Shown here in pieces: positions 16,478-25,359 of a stretch of 64,000 nucleotides of DNA. The stretch comes from JBHFEI01 sp041928815 (lineage in GTDB: Bacteria > Pseudomonadota > Alphaproteobacteria > Rhizobiales > Rhizobiaceae). The notes below the pieces were generated by a model. It was not told the DNA's origin and searched no databases. It worked only from the letters and a program-made list of their open reading frames with translations. Within the stretch, counting starts at the first letter, position 1, and the number at the start of each line of letters is the position of its first letter. The translations under genes and the position numbers were made by a program. The stretch spans positions 248,001 through 312,000 of the forward strand of contig NZ_JBHFEI010000002.1 in the NCBI RefSeq assembly GCF_041928815.1. Direction: 5' to 3'.

Positions 16478-17278
16478 TCACTTCAGCACGGTGAAGCCGT
16501 ATCGCTCGAACACGGCCGCGGCGGCCGGCGTCCTCAGATAGGCGACGTAGGCCGCCGCGTCCGGGCTCTTTGCTTCGGCGGTGACGGCGACCGGATAGAC
16601 GATCGGCGGGTGGCTGTCGTCCGGGAAGGTGCCCAGGATCGCGACCTCCTTGTCGGTCGCGGCATCGGTCTTGTAGACGATGCCGAGCGGCGCCTCGCCG
16701 CGTGAGACGAGGAGAAGGGCGGCCCGGACATTCTCGGCGCCGGCGACCTGCTTTTCGACGGAGGCCCAGAGCCCAAGCTTTTCCAGCGCCGCCTTGCCGT
16801 ATTTTCCGGCCGGCACGGAATCGACCGCGCCCATGGCCAGCCTCCCGCCGTTCAGCAGGCCGGCGAGGTCGAGCGCGGCGCCGATCTCGACCGGCTTGGC
16901 GTCGGGTGCTCCGACGAGGACGATCGAATTGCCGAGGAGATCGGCGCGGCTGTCGTCCCTGATCAGTTTGCGCTCGGCGACATAGTCCATCCAGGCGAGA
17001 TCGGCGGAGATGAAGACATCGGCCGGGGCGCCGGATTCGATCTGCTTGGCGAGCGCCGAGCTTGCGGCATAGGAGGAGACGGCCTCCTTGCCGCTCTCCG
17101 TTTTCCAGGTGGCGTTGATGTCGTCCAGCGCGTTCTTGAGGCTGGCGGCGGCAAAGACGGTCACAGGCTCGGCGACGGCCGGCGCGGCAAGGCCGGCGAG
17201 CCCCACCATCGCGATGGCGAGCGCGCCCGCCCGCAGCCCCCACGCCAGAATCCCCCGAAGAACCGCACGTCTCAGCAT
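16478..17278 (-). CDS. modA: Molybdate-binding periplasmic protein
   Basis: 266 aa. Signal peptide of about 35 residues ending near 'AAPAVAEP', then the ModA fold: 'VTVFAAASLKNALDDI' (oxyanion-binding serine region), 'SGAPADVFISAD', 'GNSIVLV', 'GIVYKTDA'. Start at 17278 rather than the ATG six bases upstream because GGGGAG then has correct 6-base spacing. Captures molybdate or tungstate and delivers it to ModBC. A Mo-box lies just upstream, implying repression when molybdate is plentiful. Confidence 0.94.
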   Translation of the reverse strand: MLRRAVLRGILAWGLRAGALAIAMVGLAGLAAPAVAEPVTVFAAASLKNALDDINATWKTESGKEAVSSYAASSALAKQIESGAPADVFISADLAWMDYVAERKLIRDDSRADLLGNSIVLVGAPDAKPVEIGAALDLAGLLNGGRLAMGAVDSVPAGKYGKAALEKLGLWASVEKQVAGAENVRAALLLVSRGEAPLGIVYKTDAATDKEVAILGTFPDDSHPPIVYPVAVTAEAKSPDAAAYVAYLRTPAAAAVFERYGFTVLK

Positions 17279-17298
17279 CGTCATCTCCCCTTGGCCGG

Positions 17299-17327
17299 AT
17301 CGGTTGTATTTTTCTGAATATATCGAT
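17299..17327 (-). promoter_or_regulatory. Mo-box (ModE operator) upstream of modA
   Basis: Imperfect palindrome with perfect ATCG..CGAT ends and AT-rich inner arms (ATCGATATAT ... TACAACCGAT on the minus strand), 29 bases long, close to the E. coli Mo-box pattern ATCGcTATATA-N6-TATATAaCGAT. It lies ~20 bases upstream of the modA start. The half-site facing modA is weaker. An extra AT-rich segment with CGCTAT at 17345-17371 may be a second, degenerate site or the promoter. Confidence 0.65.
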
Positions 17328-17426
17328 CGCATCGCCTTCGCCAGCGCTATGTTCAAAGAAATATATTGAGATCGAGCAACCGAGGCGGCAAGGTCGCGCC
17401 CATTCAAGCGACCGAAAGGACAGGCG

Positions 17427-18116
17427 ATGACGGAGATCAGGCTGGAGGAGAGCTGGAAGGCCAGTCTGGCGCCGGAGTTTTCGAAGCCGTACATGGCGGC
17501 GCTGAAGGCATTCCTCATGGAGCGCCGCGAGGAGGGCAGGGTGATCTTCCCGAAGGGCTCGGAATATTTCCGCGCCCTCGACCTGACGCCGCTCGGCGCG
17601 GTGCGCGTCGTCATCCTCGGCCAGGATCCCTATCACGGCGACGGGCAGGCGCATGGCCTCTGCTTCAGTGTCCGGCCCGGCGTCCGCATCCCGCCCTCGC
17701 TCGTCAATATCTACAAGGAGATGCAGGAGGACCTCGGCATTCCGCCGGCCCGGCACGGTTTTCTTGAAAGCTGGGCGCGGCAGGGCGTGCTGCTCCTCAA
17801 CAGCGTTCTCACCGTCGAGCGCGGCCAGGCCGCCTCGCATCAGGGGCAGGGCTGGGAGACCTTCACCGATGCGGTGATCCGCGCCGTCAACGCGCAGGAG
17901 ACGCCGGCGGTCTTCCTGCTCTGGGGCTCCTATGCGCAGAAGAAGGCGGCCTTCGTCGATGCGAAGCGCCATCTGGTGCTAAAGGCGCCGCATCCCTCGC
18001 CGCTCTCCGCCCATAACGGCTTCTTCGGCTGCCGGCATTTTTCGAAAGCCAACGCCTTCCTCGAGAAGAACGGCCTTGCACCGATCGACTGGCGGCTGCC
18101 GGAGACCCCCGAATAG
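17427..18116 (+). CDS. ung: Uracil-DNA glycosylase, family 1
   Basis: 229 aa, normal length. Catalytic water-activating motif 'GQDPYHGDGQAHGLCFSV' and the minor-groove loop 'HPSPLSAHNGFFGCRHF' are both intact. It removes uracil from DNA, starting base-excision repair. Divergent from modA. It ends 56 bases before cobF with no clear terminator between them. Confidence 0.97.
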   Translation: MTEIRLEESWKASLAPEFSKPYMAALKAFLMERREEGRVIFPKGSEYFRALDLTPLGAVRVVILGQDPYHGDGQAHGLCFSVRPGVRIPPSLVNIYKEMQEDLGIPPARHGFLESWARQGVLLLNSVLTVERGQAASHQGQGWETFTDAVIRAVNAQETPAVFLLWGSYAQKKAAFVDAKRHLVLKAPHPSPLSAHNGFFGCRHFSKANAFLEKNGLAPIDWRLPETPE

Positions 18117-18172
18117 GGCTTGCATCCGGGCATGGCTTCCGTCAAAGCCTGCCGCCGGGGAGTGCGGGTGAC

Positions 18173-18940
18173 ATGAGGACAATTTCGATCGTCGGCATCG
18201 GCGCCGGCCATCCCGAGCAGATCACCCTGGAGGCGATCCGGGTGCTGAACGATGCCGACGTGCTGTTCATCCCCGACAAGGGCGAGGAAAAGGCGGCGCT
18301 TGCCGCGCAGCGCCGTGCGCTTTGCGCCCGCCATGTCACCAATCCGTCGAGCCGGACGGTCGATTTCGCCGTGCCGGTGCGCCGCTCCGATCTCGGCTAC
18401 CTGGTGGGCGTCGACGAGTGGCATGCGGCGATCGCAACGATCTACGAACGGCTGATCCGGGACGAACTCGGCGAGGACGGCACAGGCGCCTTCCTCGTCT
18501 GGGGCGATCCGATGCTCTACGACAGCACGATCCGCATCCTCGACCGGGTGAAGACGGGCGGGCGGGTCGCCTTCGAGGTCACGGTCGTACCCGGCATCAC
18601 CAGCATCCAGGCGCTCGCCGCCCGGCATCGCATTGCGCTGAACCGGGTCGGCCGTCCGGTGGAGATCACCACGGGGCGGCGGCTTGCCGACAATTTTCCC
18701 GGGCGGATCCAGACGGCGGTGGTGATGCTCGACGGTGTCCAGGCCTTCATGGAAATCGATGATCCCGACGTCCTGATCTACTGGGGCGCCTATCTCGGGA
18801 CCGACATGGAGATTACGCTGTCAGGCCGGCTCGCCGAGGTGAAGGGGGCGATACTGGCGGCGCGTGCCGAGGCACGGGCGCGCCACGGCTGGATCATGGA
18901 CATCTATCTGATGACCAAGGGAGCGGATTTCGAGGAATGA
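18173..18940 (+). CDS. cobF: Precorrin-6A synthase (deacetylating)
   Basis: 255 aa. SAM-dependent tetrapyrrole methylase ('ISIVGIGAGHPEQIT' N-terminal glycine-rich loop, 'FLVWGDPMLYDST', 'VVPGITSIQALAA'). CobF methylates C-1 of precorrin-5 and releases the C-2 acetyl group as acetate; it is specific to the aerobic B12 route. The stop overlaps the cobG start by 4 bases. First gene of the cob block here; no cobalamin riboswitch was recognised in front of it. Confidence 0.95.
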   Translation: MRTISIVGIGAGHPEQITLEAIRVLNDADVLFIPDKGEEKAALAAQRRALCARHVTNPSSRTVDFAVPVRRSDLGYLVGVDEWHAAIATIYERLIRDELGEDGTGAFLVWGDPMLYDSTIRILDRVKTGGRVAFEVTVVPGITSIQALAARHRIALNRVGRPVEITTGRRLADNFPGRIQTAVVMLDGVQAFMEIDDPDVLIYWGAYLGTDMEITLSGRLAEVKGAILAARAEARARHGWIMDIYLMTKGADFEE

Positions 18941-20322
18941 GGGGAGGGGCGATACCGACACGGCCCGAGGACGCGCTGCCGGCGCCATCCGCCCCGGTGG
19001 CATCGCGCCGGGGTGCCTGCCCTTCGCTCGCCGCGCCGATGTTGACCGGCGACGGCCTGCTCGTGCGCCTTCGCCCCGCCGCGCCGGGTTTCACCGTCCG
19101 GGAAACGCGCGTGCTTGCGGACGCGGCGCGTCGGTTCGGAAACGGCCTCCTCGACGTGACGGCGCGCGGCAACCTGCAGGTCCGCGGCCTGACGGAGGCC
19201 TCGGCCGGGAGGCTGCGCCAGTTCCTCGAGGCCGAGGACATTGCTTTCCAGGCCGGAGTGTCGATCGAGACGCCGCCGCTCGCCGGGCTCGATCCGGCGG
19301 AGACCGGCGACAGCCTCGCAATGGCGGAGCGTCTCCGCCGTGCCCTTTCCGGCCTCTCCCCGACGCTTGCACCAAAACTCTCCGTGATCGTCGACGGCGG
19401 CGGCCTCTCTTCACTCGATGCGGTCAGCGCCGACCTCCGCCTGCGCGCGCTGCCCGCCGGCGCGGGCGGCGCGTGGCAGCTGATGATCGACGGCACGGCG
19501 GTGACGGCGCGCCCCGGCGGAACCTTCGATGCCGGCATGGCACCGCGTGCGCTTGTCGCGCTGCTGCTGCGCCTTTCGGCGATGGGACCGACCGCGCGCG
19601 GCCGCGATCTCGATCCGGCCGCGGTGTCCGCCGTCCTTGCCGGCCTGCCGGGGATCGAGGCGGAAAAATATCGTCCCGGACCGGCGTTCCAGCCGGTCGG
19701 CCTGCATCCGCTCGGCGCCGGGGGCGCGGCGCTCGGGGCTGGGCCGGCCTATGGGCAAGTGGCGGCCGAAGACCTTGCGGCCCTTGCCGAAGCGGTCAGG
19801 GCCTCCGGCAACGACGAGATCCGCCTTTCGCCCGGCCGCGCGCTGCTCGTGCCCTGTCGCGGGGGAACGGACATCGCCGCCCTTCGTGCGGTCGCCGCCG
19901 GGCTCGGCCTGCGCGTCGACGCCGACGATCCCGCCAACCGGATCGATGCCTGCGCCGGCCGGAGAGGCTGCGCCTCGGCCCATCTCGACACCCATGCCCT
20001 GGCCGACCGCATCCGGCGCGCCGCGCCCGTGCTCTTCGACGGATCGCTGCGCCTGCATGTCTCGGGCTGCGCCAAGGGCTGCGCCCGCCCGTCGCCGGCC
20101 GATCTCGTCCTTGTCGGCATGCCGGAGGGCTGCGCCCTGCTGCGCGACGCGAAACCGTCGGCTCCGCCGCTGGTGATCTTCGCCGAAGCGGCGGCGGACC
20201 GGGTCGCCGCGCGGCTCGAGGCCTTCGTCGCCGCCGAGAAACGCTCTGGCGAATCGGCACGCGCCTGCCTAACACGCCTTGATCCGGCGGCGCTCGCCGC
20301 CCTTGCCACCGAACGGACGTAA
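18937..20322 (+). CDS. cobG: Precorrin-3B synthase
   Basis: 461 aa. Sulfite/nitrite-reductase-like protein: ferredoxin-like half-domains ('GNGLLDVTARGNLQVRGL'), and cysteines 'CAGRRGC' and 'SGCAKGC' that ligate a [4Fe-4S] cluster. CobG hydroxylates C-20 of precorrin-3A with O2 and forms the gamma-lactone, allowing ring contraction; it marks the oxygen-dependent pathway. It begins with a ~30-residue Pro/Ala-rich extension before the conserved part, so a slightly later start is possible. Confidence 0.93.
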   Translation: MRGGAIPTRPEDALPAPSAPVASRRGACPSLAAPMLTGDGLLVRLRPAAPGFTVRETRVLADAARRFGNGLLDVTARGNLQVRGLTEASAGRLRQFLEAEDIAFQAGVSIETPPLAGLDPAETGDSLAMAERLRRALSGLSPTLAPKLSVIVDGGGLSSLDAVSADLRLRALPAGAGGAWQLMIDGTAVTARPGGTFDAGMAPRALVALLLRLSAMGPTARGRDLDPAAVSAVLAGLPGIEAEKYRPGPAFQPVGLHPLGAGGAALGAGPAYGQVAAEDLAALAEAVRASGNDEIRLSPGRALLVPCRGGTDIAALRAVAAGLGLRVDADDPANRIDACAGRRGCASAHLDTHALADRIRRAAPVLFDGSLRLHVSGCAKGCARPSPADLVLVGMPEGCALLRDAKPSAPPLVIFAEAAADRVAARLEAFVAAEKRSGESARACLTRLDPAALAALATERT

Positions 20323-20324
20323 CC

Positions 20325-20957
20325 ATGCCGGACGACGACTACATCCGCGACGGAAACGCGATCTACGAGAAATCCTTCGCGATCATCCGGGCGGAGGCCG
20401 ATCTCGATCGCTTCGGCCCGGAGGAAGCGGACATCGCCATCCGGATGATCCATGCCTGCGGCATGGTCGAGGCGGCGGCGTCCTTCGCGTTTTCCGACGG
20501 CTTCGTCGCAGCCGCCCGTGCGGCCCTTGCCGCCGGCCGTCCGATTTTCTGCGATGCGGAAATGGTGGCGCACGGGATCACGCGCGCGCGGCTTCCCGCG
20601 CAGAACGAGGTGATCTGCACGCTGCGCGACCCCGCGACCGTGTCGCTTGCCGCTGCGATCGGCAACACGCGTTCGGCCGCGGCGCTGAAGCTCTGGGGCG
20701 CGCGGATGGAGGGTGCCGTCGTCGCGATCGGCAACGCCCCGACCGCACTCTTCTACCTGCTCGAAATGCTCCGCGACGGCGCGCCGCGTCCGGCCGCGAT
20801 CGTCGGCATGCCGGTCGGTTTCGTCGGCGCGGCGGAATCGAAAGATGCGCTGGCGGAGAACCCGTTCGGCATCCCCTATGCCGTCGTGCGCGGCCGCCTC
20901 GGCGGCAGCGCCATGACGGCGGCGGCCGTCAACGCGCTGGCGAGGCCGGGCCTTTGA
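20325..20957 (+). CDS. cobH: Precorrin-8X methylmutase
   Basis: 210 aa. CbiC/CobH family: 'IAIRMIHACGMVEAA' holds the catalytic histidine, with 'GRPIFCDAEMVAHGITRARLPA' and 'IGNAPTALFYLLEM'. It moves the methyl from C-11 to C-12, giving hydrogenobyrinate. It starts 2 bases after cobG, and its TGA overlaps the TTG start of cobI. Confidence 0.96.
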   Translation: MPDDDYIRDGNAIYEKSFAIIRAEADLDRFGPEEADIAIRMIHACGMVEAAASFAFSDGFVAAARAALAAGRPIFCDAEMVAHGITRARLPAQNEVICTLRDPATVSLAAAIGNTRSAAALKLWGARMEGAVVAIGNAPTALFYLLEMLRDGAPRPAAIVGMPVGFVGAAESKDALAENPFGIPYAVVRGRLGGSAMTAAAVNALARPGL

Positions 20958-21685
20958 GCGCGACGGGACGGCTGATCGGCGTCGGCACGGGGCCGGGCGA
21001 TCCGGGCCTTCTGACGGTCAAGGCCGTGAAGGCGCTGGCCGGGACGGACGTGCTCGCCTGGTTCGCCAAGCGCGGCGGCGGCGGCAATGGCCGGGCCATC
21101 GTCGAGGGCCTGGTGCGGCCGGGCGCGATCGAGCATCCGCTCCATTATCCGGTGACGACGGAAATCCACCGGCACGACGACGAATACCGCCGCCAGATCA
21201 CCGGCTTCTACGACGAGAGCGCCGCGGCGCTTGCCGCCCATCTCGATGCCGGGCGGACGGTGGCGGTGCTCAGCGAGGGCGATCCGCTGTTCTACGGCTC
21301 CTACATGCATCTGCATGTCCGCCTGTCCGCCCTCTATCCGACCGAGGTCATTCCGGGCGTGACCGCCATGTCGGGGTGCTGGTCGATGGCCGGACTGCCG
21401 ATCGTGCAGGGCGACGACGTGCTCTCCGTCCTGCCCGGCACGATGGAGGAGGGCGAACTCGTCCGCCGCCTCGCCGACACCGAAGCGGCGGTGATCATGA
21501 AGGTTGGCCGCAACCTGCCGAAGATCCGCCGCGCGCTGCATGAGGCCGGCCGCCTCGCCGATGCCGTCTATGTCGAGCGCGGCACGATGGCGAACGGCGG
21601 GATGGTCGCGCTCGCCGAGAAGGCGGACGACGCCGCACCCTATTTCTCGCTGATCCTCGTGCCCGGCTGGAAGGGCAGGGCATGA
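20954..21685 (+). CDS. cobI: Precorrin-2 C20-methyltransferase
   Basis: 243 aa with a TTG start overlapping the cobH stop (TTGA); no ATG or GTG is available at the proper N-terminus, since conserved sequence starts at once ('GRLIGVGTGPGDPGLLTVKAVKAL'). Methylase motifs 'LSEGDPLFYGSYMHLHVRL' and 'VIPGVTAMSGCWSMAGLP'. Converts precorrin-2 to precorrin-3A with SAM. The downstream cobJ ATG overlaps its stop. Confidence 0.94.
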   Translation: MSATGRLIGVGTGPGDPGLLTVKAVKALAGTDVLAWFAKRGGGGNGRAIVEGLVRPGAIEHPLHYPVTTEIHRHDDEYRRQITGFYDESAAALAAHLDAGRTVAVLSEGDPLFYGSYMHLHVRLSALYPTEVIPGVTAMSGCWSMAGLPIVQGDDVLSVLPGTMEEGELVRRLADTEAAVIMKVGRNLPKIRRALHEAGRLADAVYVERGTMANGGMVALAEKADDAAPYFSLILVPGWKGRA

Positions 21686-22446
21686 GCGGCATCCTCTCCG
21701 TGATCGGCACCGGCCCGGGCGATCCGCGCCAGATGACGCCCGAAGCCGCCGCCGCCGTTTCCGATGCCGAGGTCTTCTTCGGCTACGGCCCCTATCTCGA
21801 CCGGCTGGCGCTCGGCCCCCACCAGCGCCGCATCGCCTCGGACAATCGCGAGGAACTCGGCCGCGCCCGGGCCGCGCTTGCGCAGGCCGCCGCCGGCGCG
21901 CGGGTCTGCGTCGTCTCGGGCGGCGATCCCGGCGTCTTCGCCATGGCGGCGGCCGTCTGCGAGGCGATCGAGGCGGGCCCGGACGACTGGCGCGCGGTCG
22001 ACCTCGTCGTCGTGCCGGGCGTCACCGCCATGCTGGCGGTCGCCGCCCGCATCGGCGCGCCGCTCGGCCACGACTTCTGCGCGCTCTCGCTCTCGGACAA
22101 TCTGAAGCCCTGGGAGGTGATCACCCGGAGGCTCCGGCTCGCGGCCGAGGCGGGCTTCGTCATCGCTCTCTACAATCCGATCAGCAAGGCGCGACCCTGG
22201 CAGCTCGGCGAGGCCTTCGCCCTGCTGCGCGGCATCCTGCCGGCGACGACGCCAGTGATCTTCGGCCGCGCCGCCGGACGGCCGGACGAACGCATCCGCA
22301 TCGTCCCGCTGGCCGAGGCGGATGCGGGCGATGCCGATATGGCGACCTGCGTGATGATCGGCTCGCCGGAAACGCGCATCGTCGCGCGGCCGGGCCGGTC
22401 GCCGCTCGTCTACACGCCGCGCTTTTCCGCGCCCGCCAGCCGATGA
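21682..22446 (+). CDS. cobJ: Precorrin-3B C17-methyltransferase
   Basis: 254 aa. 'LSVIGTGPGDPRQMTPEA', 'VVSGGDPGVFAMAAAV', 'VVPGVTAMLAVAARIGAPLGHDFCALSLSD' and 'FVIALYNPISKARPW' are typical CobJ/CbiH signatures. It methylates C-17 and contracts the ring, giving precorrin-4. The start overlaps cobI (ATGA) and the last 37 bases overlap the end of cobK on the opposite strand. Confidence 0.96.
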   Translation: MSGILSVIGTGPGDPRQMTPEAAAAVSDAEVFFGYGPYLDRLALGPHQRRIASDNREELGRARAALAQAAAGARVCVVSGGDPGVFAMAAAVCEAIEAGPDDWRAVDLVVVPGVTAMLAVAARIGAPLGHDFCALSLSDNLKPWEVITRRLRLAAEAGFVIALYNPISKARPWQLGEAFALLRGILPATTPVIFGRAAGRPDERIRIVPLAEADAGDADMATCVMIGSPETRIVARPGRSPLVYTPRFSAPASR

Positions 22447-23177
22447 GCCAGACAAGCGAGCGCCTCCTCCACCGTGCCGACCTCGGCGACGCCCGCGGGC
22501 GGGGCCTGGCGCGCGACCATGATCACCGGCAGGCCGAGCCTGCGCGCTGCGACGAGCTTCGCCTGCGTCGCCGTGCCGCCGCTGTTCTTCGTGACGATAA
22601 CGTCGATGCGGTGGCCGAGGAGAAGCTCGGTCTCGCCGTCGAGCGTGAACGGCCCGTGATCGAGAAGATAGTCGATCGAGGGAACCTCCAACGTCACGGG
22701 ATCGACGCTGCGCAGCAGGTAGTGATGCTGGGGTGCCGCTTCGAAGGCCGGCGCCTGCTGGCGACCGATGGCGAGGAAGACACGGCGCGGTGCCGCGCCG
22801 AGCGCCGTCACAGCCTCCGCCATGCCGGTCACATGCGTCCAGCGGTCACCGGGCTCTGCGCGCCATTCGGGGCGGCGAAGGGCGATGAGCGGGATGCCCC
22901 GGGCGGCAGCGGCGGCGGCGGCGTTTTCCGACATGCGTGCGGCGAAGGGATGGGTCGCGTCGATGAGGACATCGATCCGTTCCGCAGCGAGATAGCGGGC
23001 AAGACCCTCCGCGCCGCCGAAGCCGCCGCTGACGACGGGCAGCGGCTGCGGGCGCGGGTCGGCCGTGCGGCCGGCGAGCGACAGCCGCGCCTTTATGCCG
23101 GGCATCGCCGCCAGCGCCTCGGCGAGGGCGCGTGCCTCGGTCGTGCCGCCGAGGACCAGGATGAGGGGGCATCGCAT
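22410..23177 (-). CDS. cobK: Precorrin-6A reductase
   Basis: 255 aa. Rossmann-like 'ILVLGGTTEARALAEAL' N-terminus, 'VDVLIDATHPFAARMSENA'-like centre ('IDVLIDATHPFAARMSENA'), 'LAIGRQQAPAF' and C-terminal 'VIVTKNSGGTATQAKL', all CobK/CbiJ. It uses NADPH to reduce precorrin-6A to 6B. It is the only reversed gene in the block: its ATG shares two bases with the cobL ATG, and its 3' end overlaps cobJ by 37 bases, so its promoter must lie inside cobL. Confidence 0.95.
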   Translation of the reverse strand: MRCPLILVLGGTTEARALAEALAAMPGIKARLSLAGRTADPRPQPLPVVSGGFGGAEGLARYLAAERIDVLIDATHPFAARMSENAAAAAAARGIPLIALRRPEWRAEPGDRWTHVTGMAEAVTALGAAPRRVFLAIGRQQAPAFEAAPQHHYLLRSVDPVTLEVPSIDYLLDHGPFTLDGETELLLGHRIDVIVTKNSGGTATQAKLVAARRLGLPVIMVARQAPPAGVAEVGTVEEALACLAHRLAGAEKRGV

Positions 23178-24408
23178 GGATGAGGGCTCCGCAGCGGTTC
23201 CGCCGTGGCTGACGATCGTCGGCATCGGCGAGGACGGTCTAGCCGGATTGGGCGACGAGGCCAAGCGGCGCATCGCCTCGGCCGAGATCGTCTTCGGCGG
23301 CGCCCGGCACCTCTTGCTGGCCGAGCCGCTGATCGCAGGGGAGCGCCATGCCTGGCTGAGCCCGTTCGAGCGCTCCGTCGCGGCGGTGATCGCCGCGCGC
23401 GGGCGGACGGCCGTCGTGCTCGCCTCCGGCGACCCTTTCCTCCATGGCGTCGGCGCGACGCTGTCGCGCCGGATCGATCCGTCCGAAATCCTCACCCTGC
23501 CGGCGCCCTCCGCCTTCAGTCTCGCGGCTTCGCGGCTCGGCTGGCAGCTGCAGGAGGTGGCGACCGTGTCGCTGCACGGCCGGCCGGACGACCTGATCCG
23601 CCCCAATCTCCAGCCGGGCGCAAGGATCCTCGCGCTGACCTCGGACGGCGCGGGTCCGGCGGCGCTTTCCGCGCTTTTGACACGGACCGGCTTCGGCGGC
23701 TCCGCCTTGATCGTGCTCGAAGCGCTCGGCGGACCGCAGGAGCGCATCACCCGCGCCCGCGCCGACACTTTGCCGCCGATCGCCTTCCACGCGCTGAACC
23801 TTTGTGCCGTCGAGGTCGCGGCCGGGGCGGATGCGCGCGTCCTGCCGCTGGCAAGCGGGCGCGACGACGGCCTGTTCGAGCATGACGGGCAGATCACCAA
23901 GCGCGAGGTTCGCGCCGTGACGCTGTCGACGCTCGCGCCGAGGCGCGGCGAACTGCTCTGGGACATCGGCGCCGGCTCCGGCTCGATCGCCGTCGAATGG
24001 CTTCTCGCCGATCCGGCGATGCGGGCGGTCGCCGTCGAGCAGGCGCCGGAGCGTGCCGCCCGCATCGCCCGCAACGCCTCCGCCTTCGGGGTGCCGGGCC
24101 TCGTGGTGGTCGAGGGCCGGGCGCCGGACGTGCTTGCCGGGCTCGAGGCGCCGGATGCCGTGTTCATCGGCGGCGGCGGCAGCGTGCCCGGCGTGATGTC
24201 CGCGATTCTTGCCGCGCTGAAGCCGGGCGGGCGCGTCGTCGCCAATGCGGTGACGGTCGAGATGGAGGCGGTGCTTCTCGACCACCATGCACGGCTTGGC
24301 GGCAGCCTGATCCGCATCGACATCGCCCGCGCCGCGCCGGTCGGCGGCATGACCGGCTGGCGGCCGGCCATGCCGGTGACGCAATGGTCCTGGACGCGGG
24401 GCCTCTGA
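23176..24408 (+). CDS. cobL: Precorrin-6B C5,15-methyltransferase (decarboxylating)
   Basis: 410 aa bifunctional fusion. N-terminal CbiE-like methylase (about 12-205; 'LTIVGIGEDGLAGLG', 'ASGDPFLHGVG', 'LPAPSAFSLAASRLGWQ'), C-terminal CbiT-like methyltransferase/decarboxylase (about 225-405; 'EVRAVTLSTLAPRRGELLWDIGAGSGSIAVEW' SAM site, 'FIGGGGSVPGV'). It methylates C-5 and C-15 and decarboxylates the C-12 acetate. The ATG at 23176 overlaps the divergent cobK ATG, so ribosome binding must use sequence inside cobK. Confidence 0.95.
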   Translation: MDEGSAAVPPWLTIVGIGEDGLAGLGDEAKRRIASAEIVFGGARHLLLAEPLIAGERHAWLSPFERSVAAVIAARGRTAVVLASGDPFLHGVGATLSRRIDPSEILTLPAPSAFSLAASRLGWQLQEVATVSLHGRPDDLIRPNLQPGARILALTSDGAGPAALSALLTRTGFGGSALIVLEALGGPQERITRARADTLPPIAFHALNLCAVEVAAGADARVLPLASGRDDGLFEHDGQITKREVRAVTLSTLAPRRGELLWDIGAGSGSIAVEWLLADPAMRAVAVEQAPERAARIARNASAFGVPGLVVVEGRAPDVLAGLEAPDAVFIGGGGSVPGVMSAILAALKPGGRVVANAVTVEMEAVLLDHHARLGGSLIRIDIARAAPVGGMTGWRPAMPVTQWSWTRGL

Positions 24409-24596
24409 CGCATGTCTCGCTTGCGGAAAGACAGGCGTCGAGACAGGGGCCTGGTGCACGGGCGCGACTGCGGACGATCCGCGACATGCCCGCGGGCGAC
24501 GGCGTTTGCGGCCGAGACGCCGGAAAAGCGGACGACAGAGCCTATCCGGCGATCCGGTGTTCACCGGAGCATGTTCGAGAGAAAGGAAGAGGACAG
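24409..24596. other. cobL-cobM spacer with a palindrome related to the RIME-like repeat
   Basis: 188 bases in an otherwise tightly packed cluster. At 24546-24574 the palindrome CCGGCGATCCGGTGTTCACCGG resembles the second palindrome of the 2480-2580 repeat, including the flanking GAGCATG. A 62-codon ORF (24412-24600) is Arg-rich and unconserved in appearance, so I do not call it. No cobE-like sequence was recognised. AGAGGA at 24589-24593 serves cobM. Confidence 0.5.
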
Positions 24597-25355
24597 ATGA
24601 CGGTTCATTTTATCGGCGCGGGGCCGGGGGCCGCGGATCTCATCACCGTGCGCGGCCGCCGGCTGATCGAGACTTCTCCCGTCTGCCTCTATGCCGGTTC
24701 GATCGTCTCGCCGGACCTGCTTGCCTATTGCCCGGACGGGGCGCGGATCGTCGACACCGCGCCGATGTCGCTCGACGAGATCGAGGCGGAATATCTGCGG
24801 GCGGCGGAGGCCGGCGAGGATGTGGCGCGGCTCCACTCCGGCGACCTCTCGGTCTGGAGCGCGGTCGCCGAACAGATCCGTAGGCTGAAGGCGCGCGGCA
24901 TCGCCTATACGATGACGCCGGGCGTTCCCTCCTTCGCGGCGGCAGCGGCGGCGCTGGAGCGGGAACTGACGTTGCCGGGCCTCGCCCAGAGCCTGGTTCT
25001 CACCCGCGTGTCCGGCAGGGCATCGCCGATGCCAGAAGGCGAGACGCTCTCCGGCTTCGGCGCGACCGGCGCGACGCTCGCGATCCATCTGGCGATCCAC
25101 GCCCTGCCGCGCATCGTCGCCGAGCTTCTTCCCCTCTACGGCGCCGACTGCCCGGTCGCGATCGTCGTCAAGGCCTCCTGGCCGGACGAGCGGGTGCTGA
25201 AGGGCACGCTCGCCGACATCGAGGCGCAGGTCGCCGCCGCGCCGATCGAGCGCACCGCGCTGATCTTCGTCGGCCCCGGCCTTGCGGCGGAGGATTTCCG
25301 GGAAAGCGCGCTCTACGACGCCGCCTACCAGCGGCGCTTTCGCGGTCGCGACTGA
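24597..25355 (+). CDS. cobM: Precorrin-4 C11-methyltransferase
   Basis: 252 aa. 'VHFIGAGPGAADLITVRG', 'RLHSGDLSVWSAVAEQIRRL', 'TPGVPSFAAAAAALERELTLP' and 'LFLVGPGLAAEDF'-type C-terminus ('LIFVGPGLAAEDF') are CobM/CbiF signatures. It methylates C-11 of precorrin-4 to form precorrin-5. Clear AGAGGA ribosome site. Convergent with mrpG; only four bases separate the stops. Confidence 0.96.
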   Translation: MTVHFIGAGPGAADLITVRGRRLIETSPVCLYAGSIVSPDLLAYCPDGARIVDTAPMSLDEIEAEYLRAAEAGEDVARLHSGDLSVWSAVAEQIRRLKARGIAYTMTPGVPSFAAAAAALERELTLPGLAQSLVLTRVSGRASPMPEGETLSGFGATGATLAIHLAIHALPRIVAELLPLYGADCPVAIVVKASWPDERVLKGTLADIEAQVAAAPIERTALIFVGPGLAAEDFRESALYDAAYQRRFRGRD

Positions 25356-25359
25356 TGGA

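Noticed and set aside
18117..18172. A cobalamin riboswitch in front of cobF
   Set aside because: The gap is only 56 bases and has none of the B12-box features; the cobFGHIJ unit may be read from ung or from a nearby promoter.
24412..24600. A 62-codon frame between cobL and cobM as a degenerate cobE
   Set aside because: Arg-rich and without the glycine-rich start of CobE proteins; the same DNA holds a repeat palindrome that explains it better.
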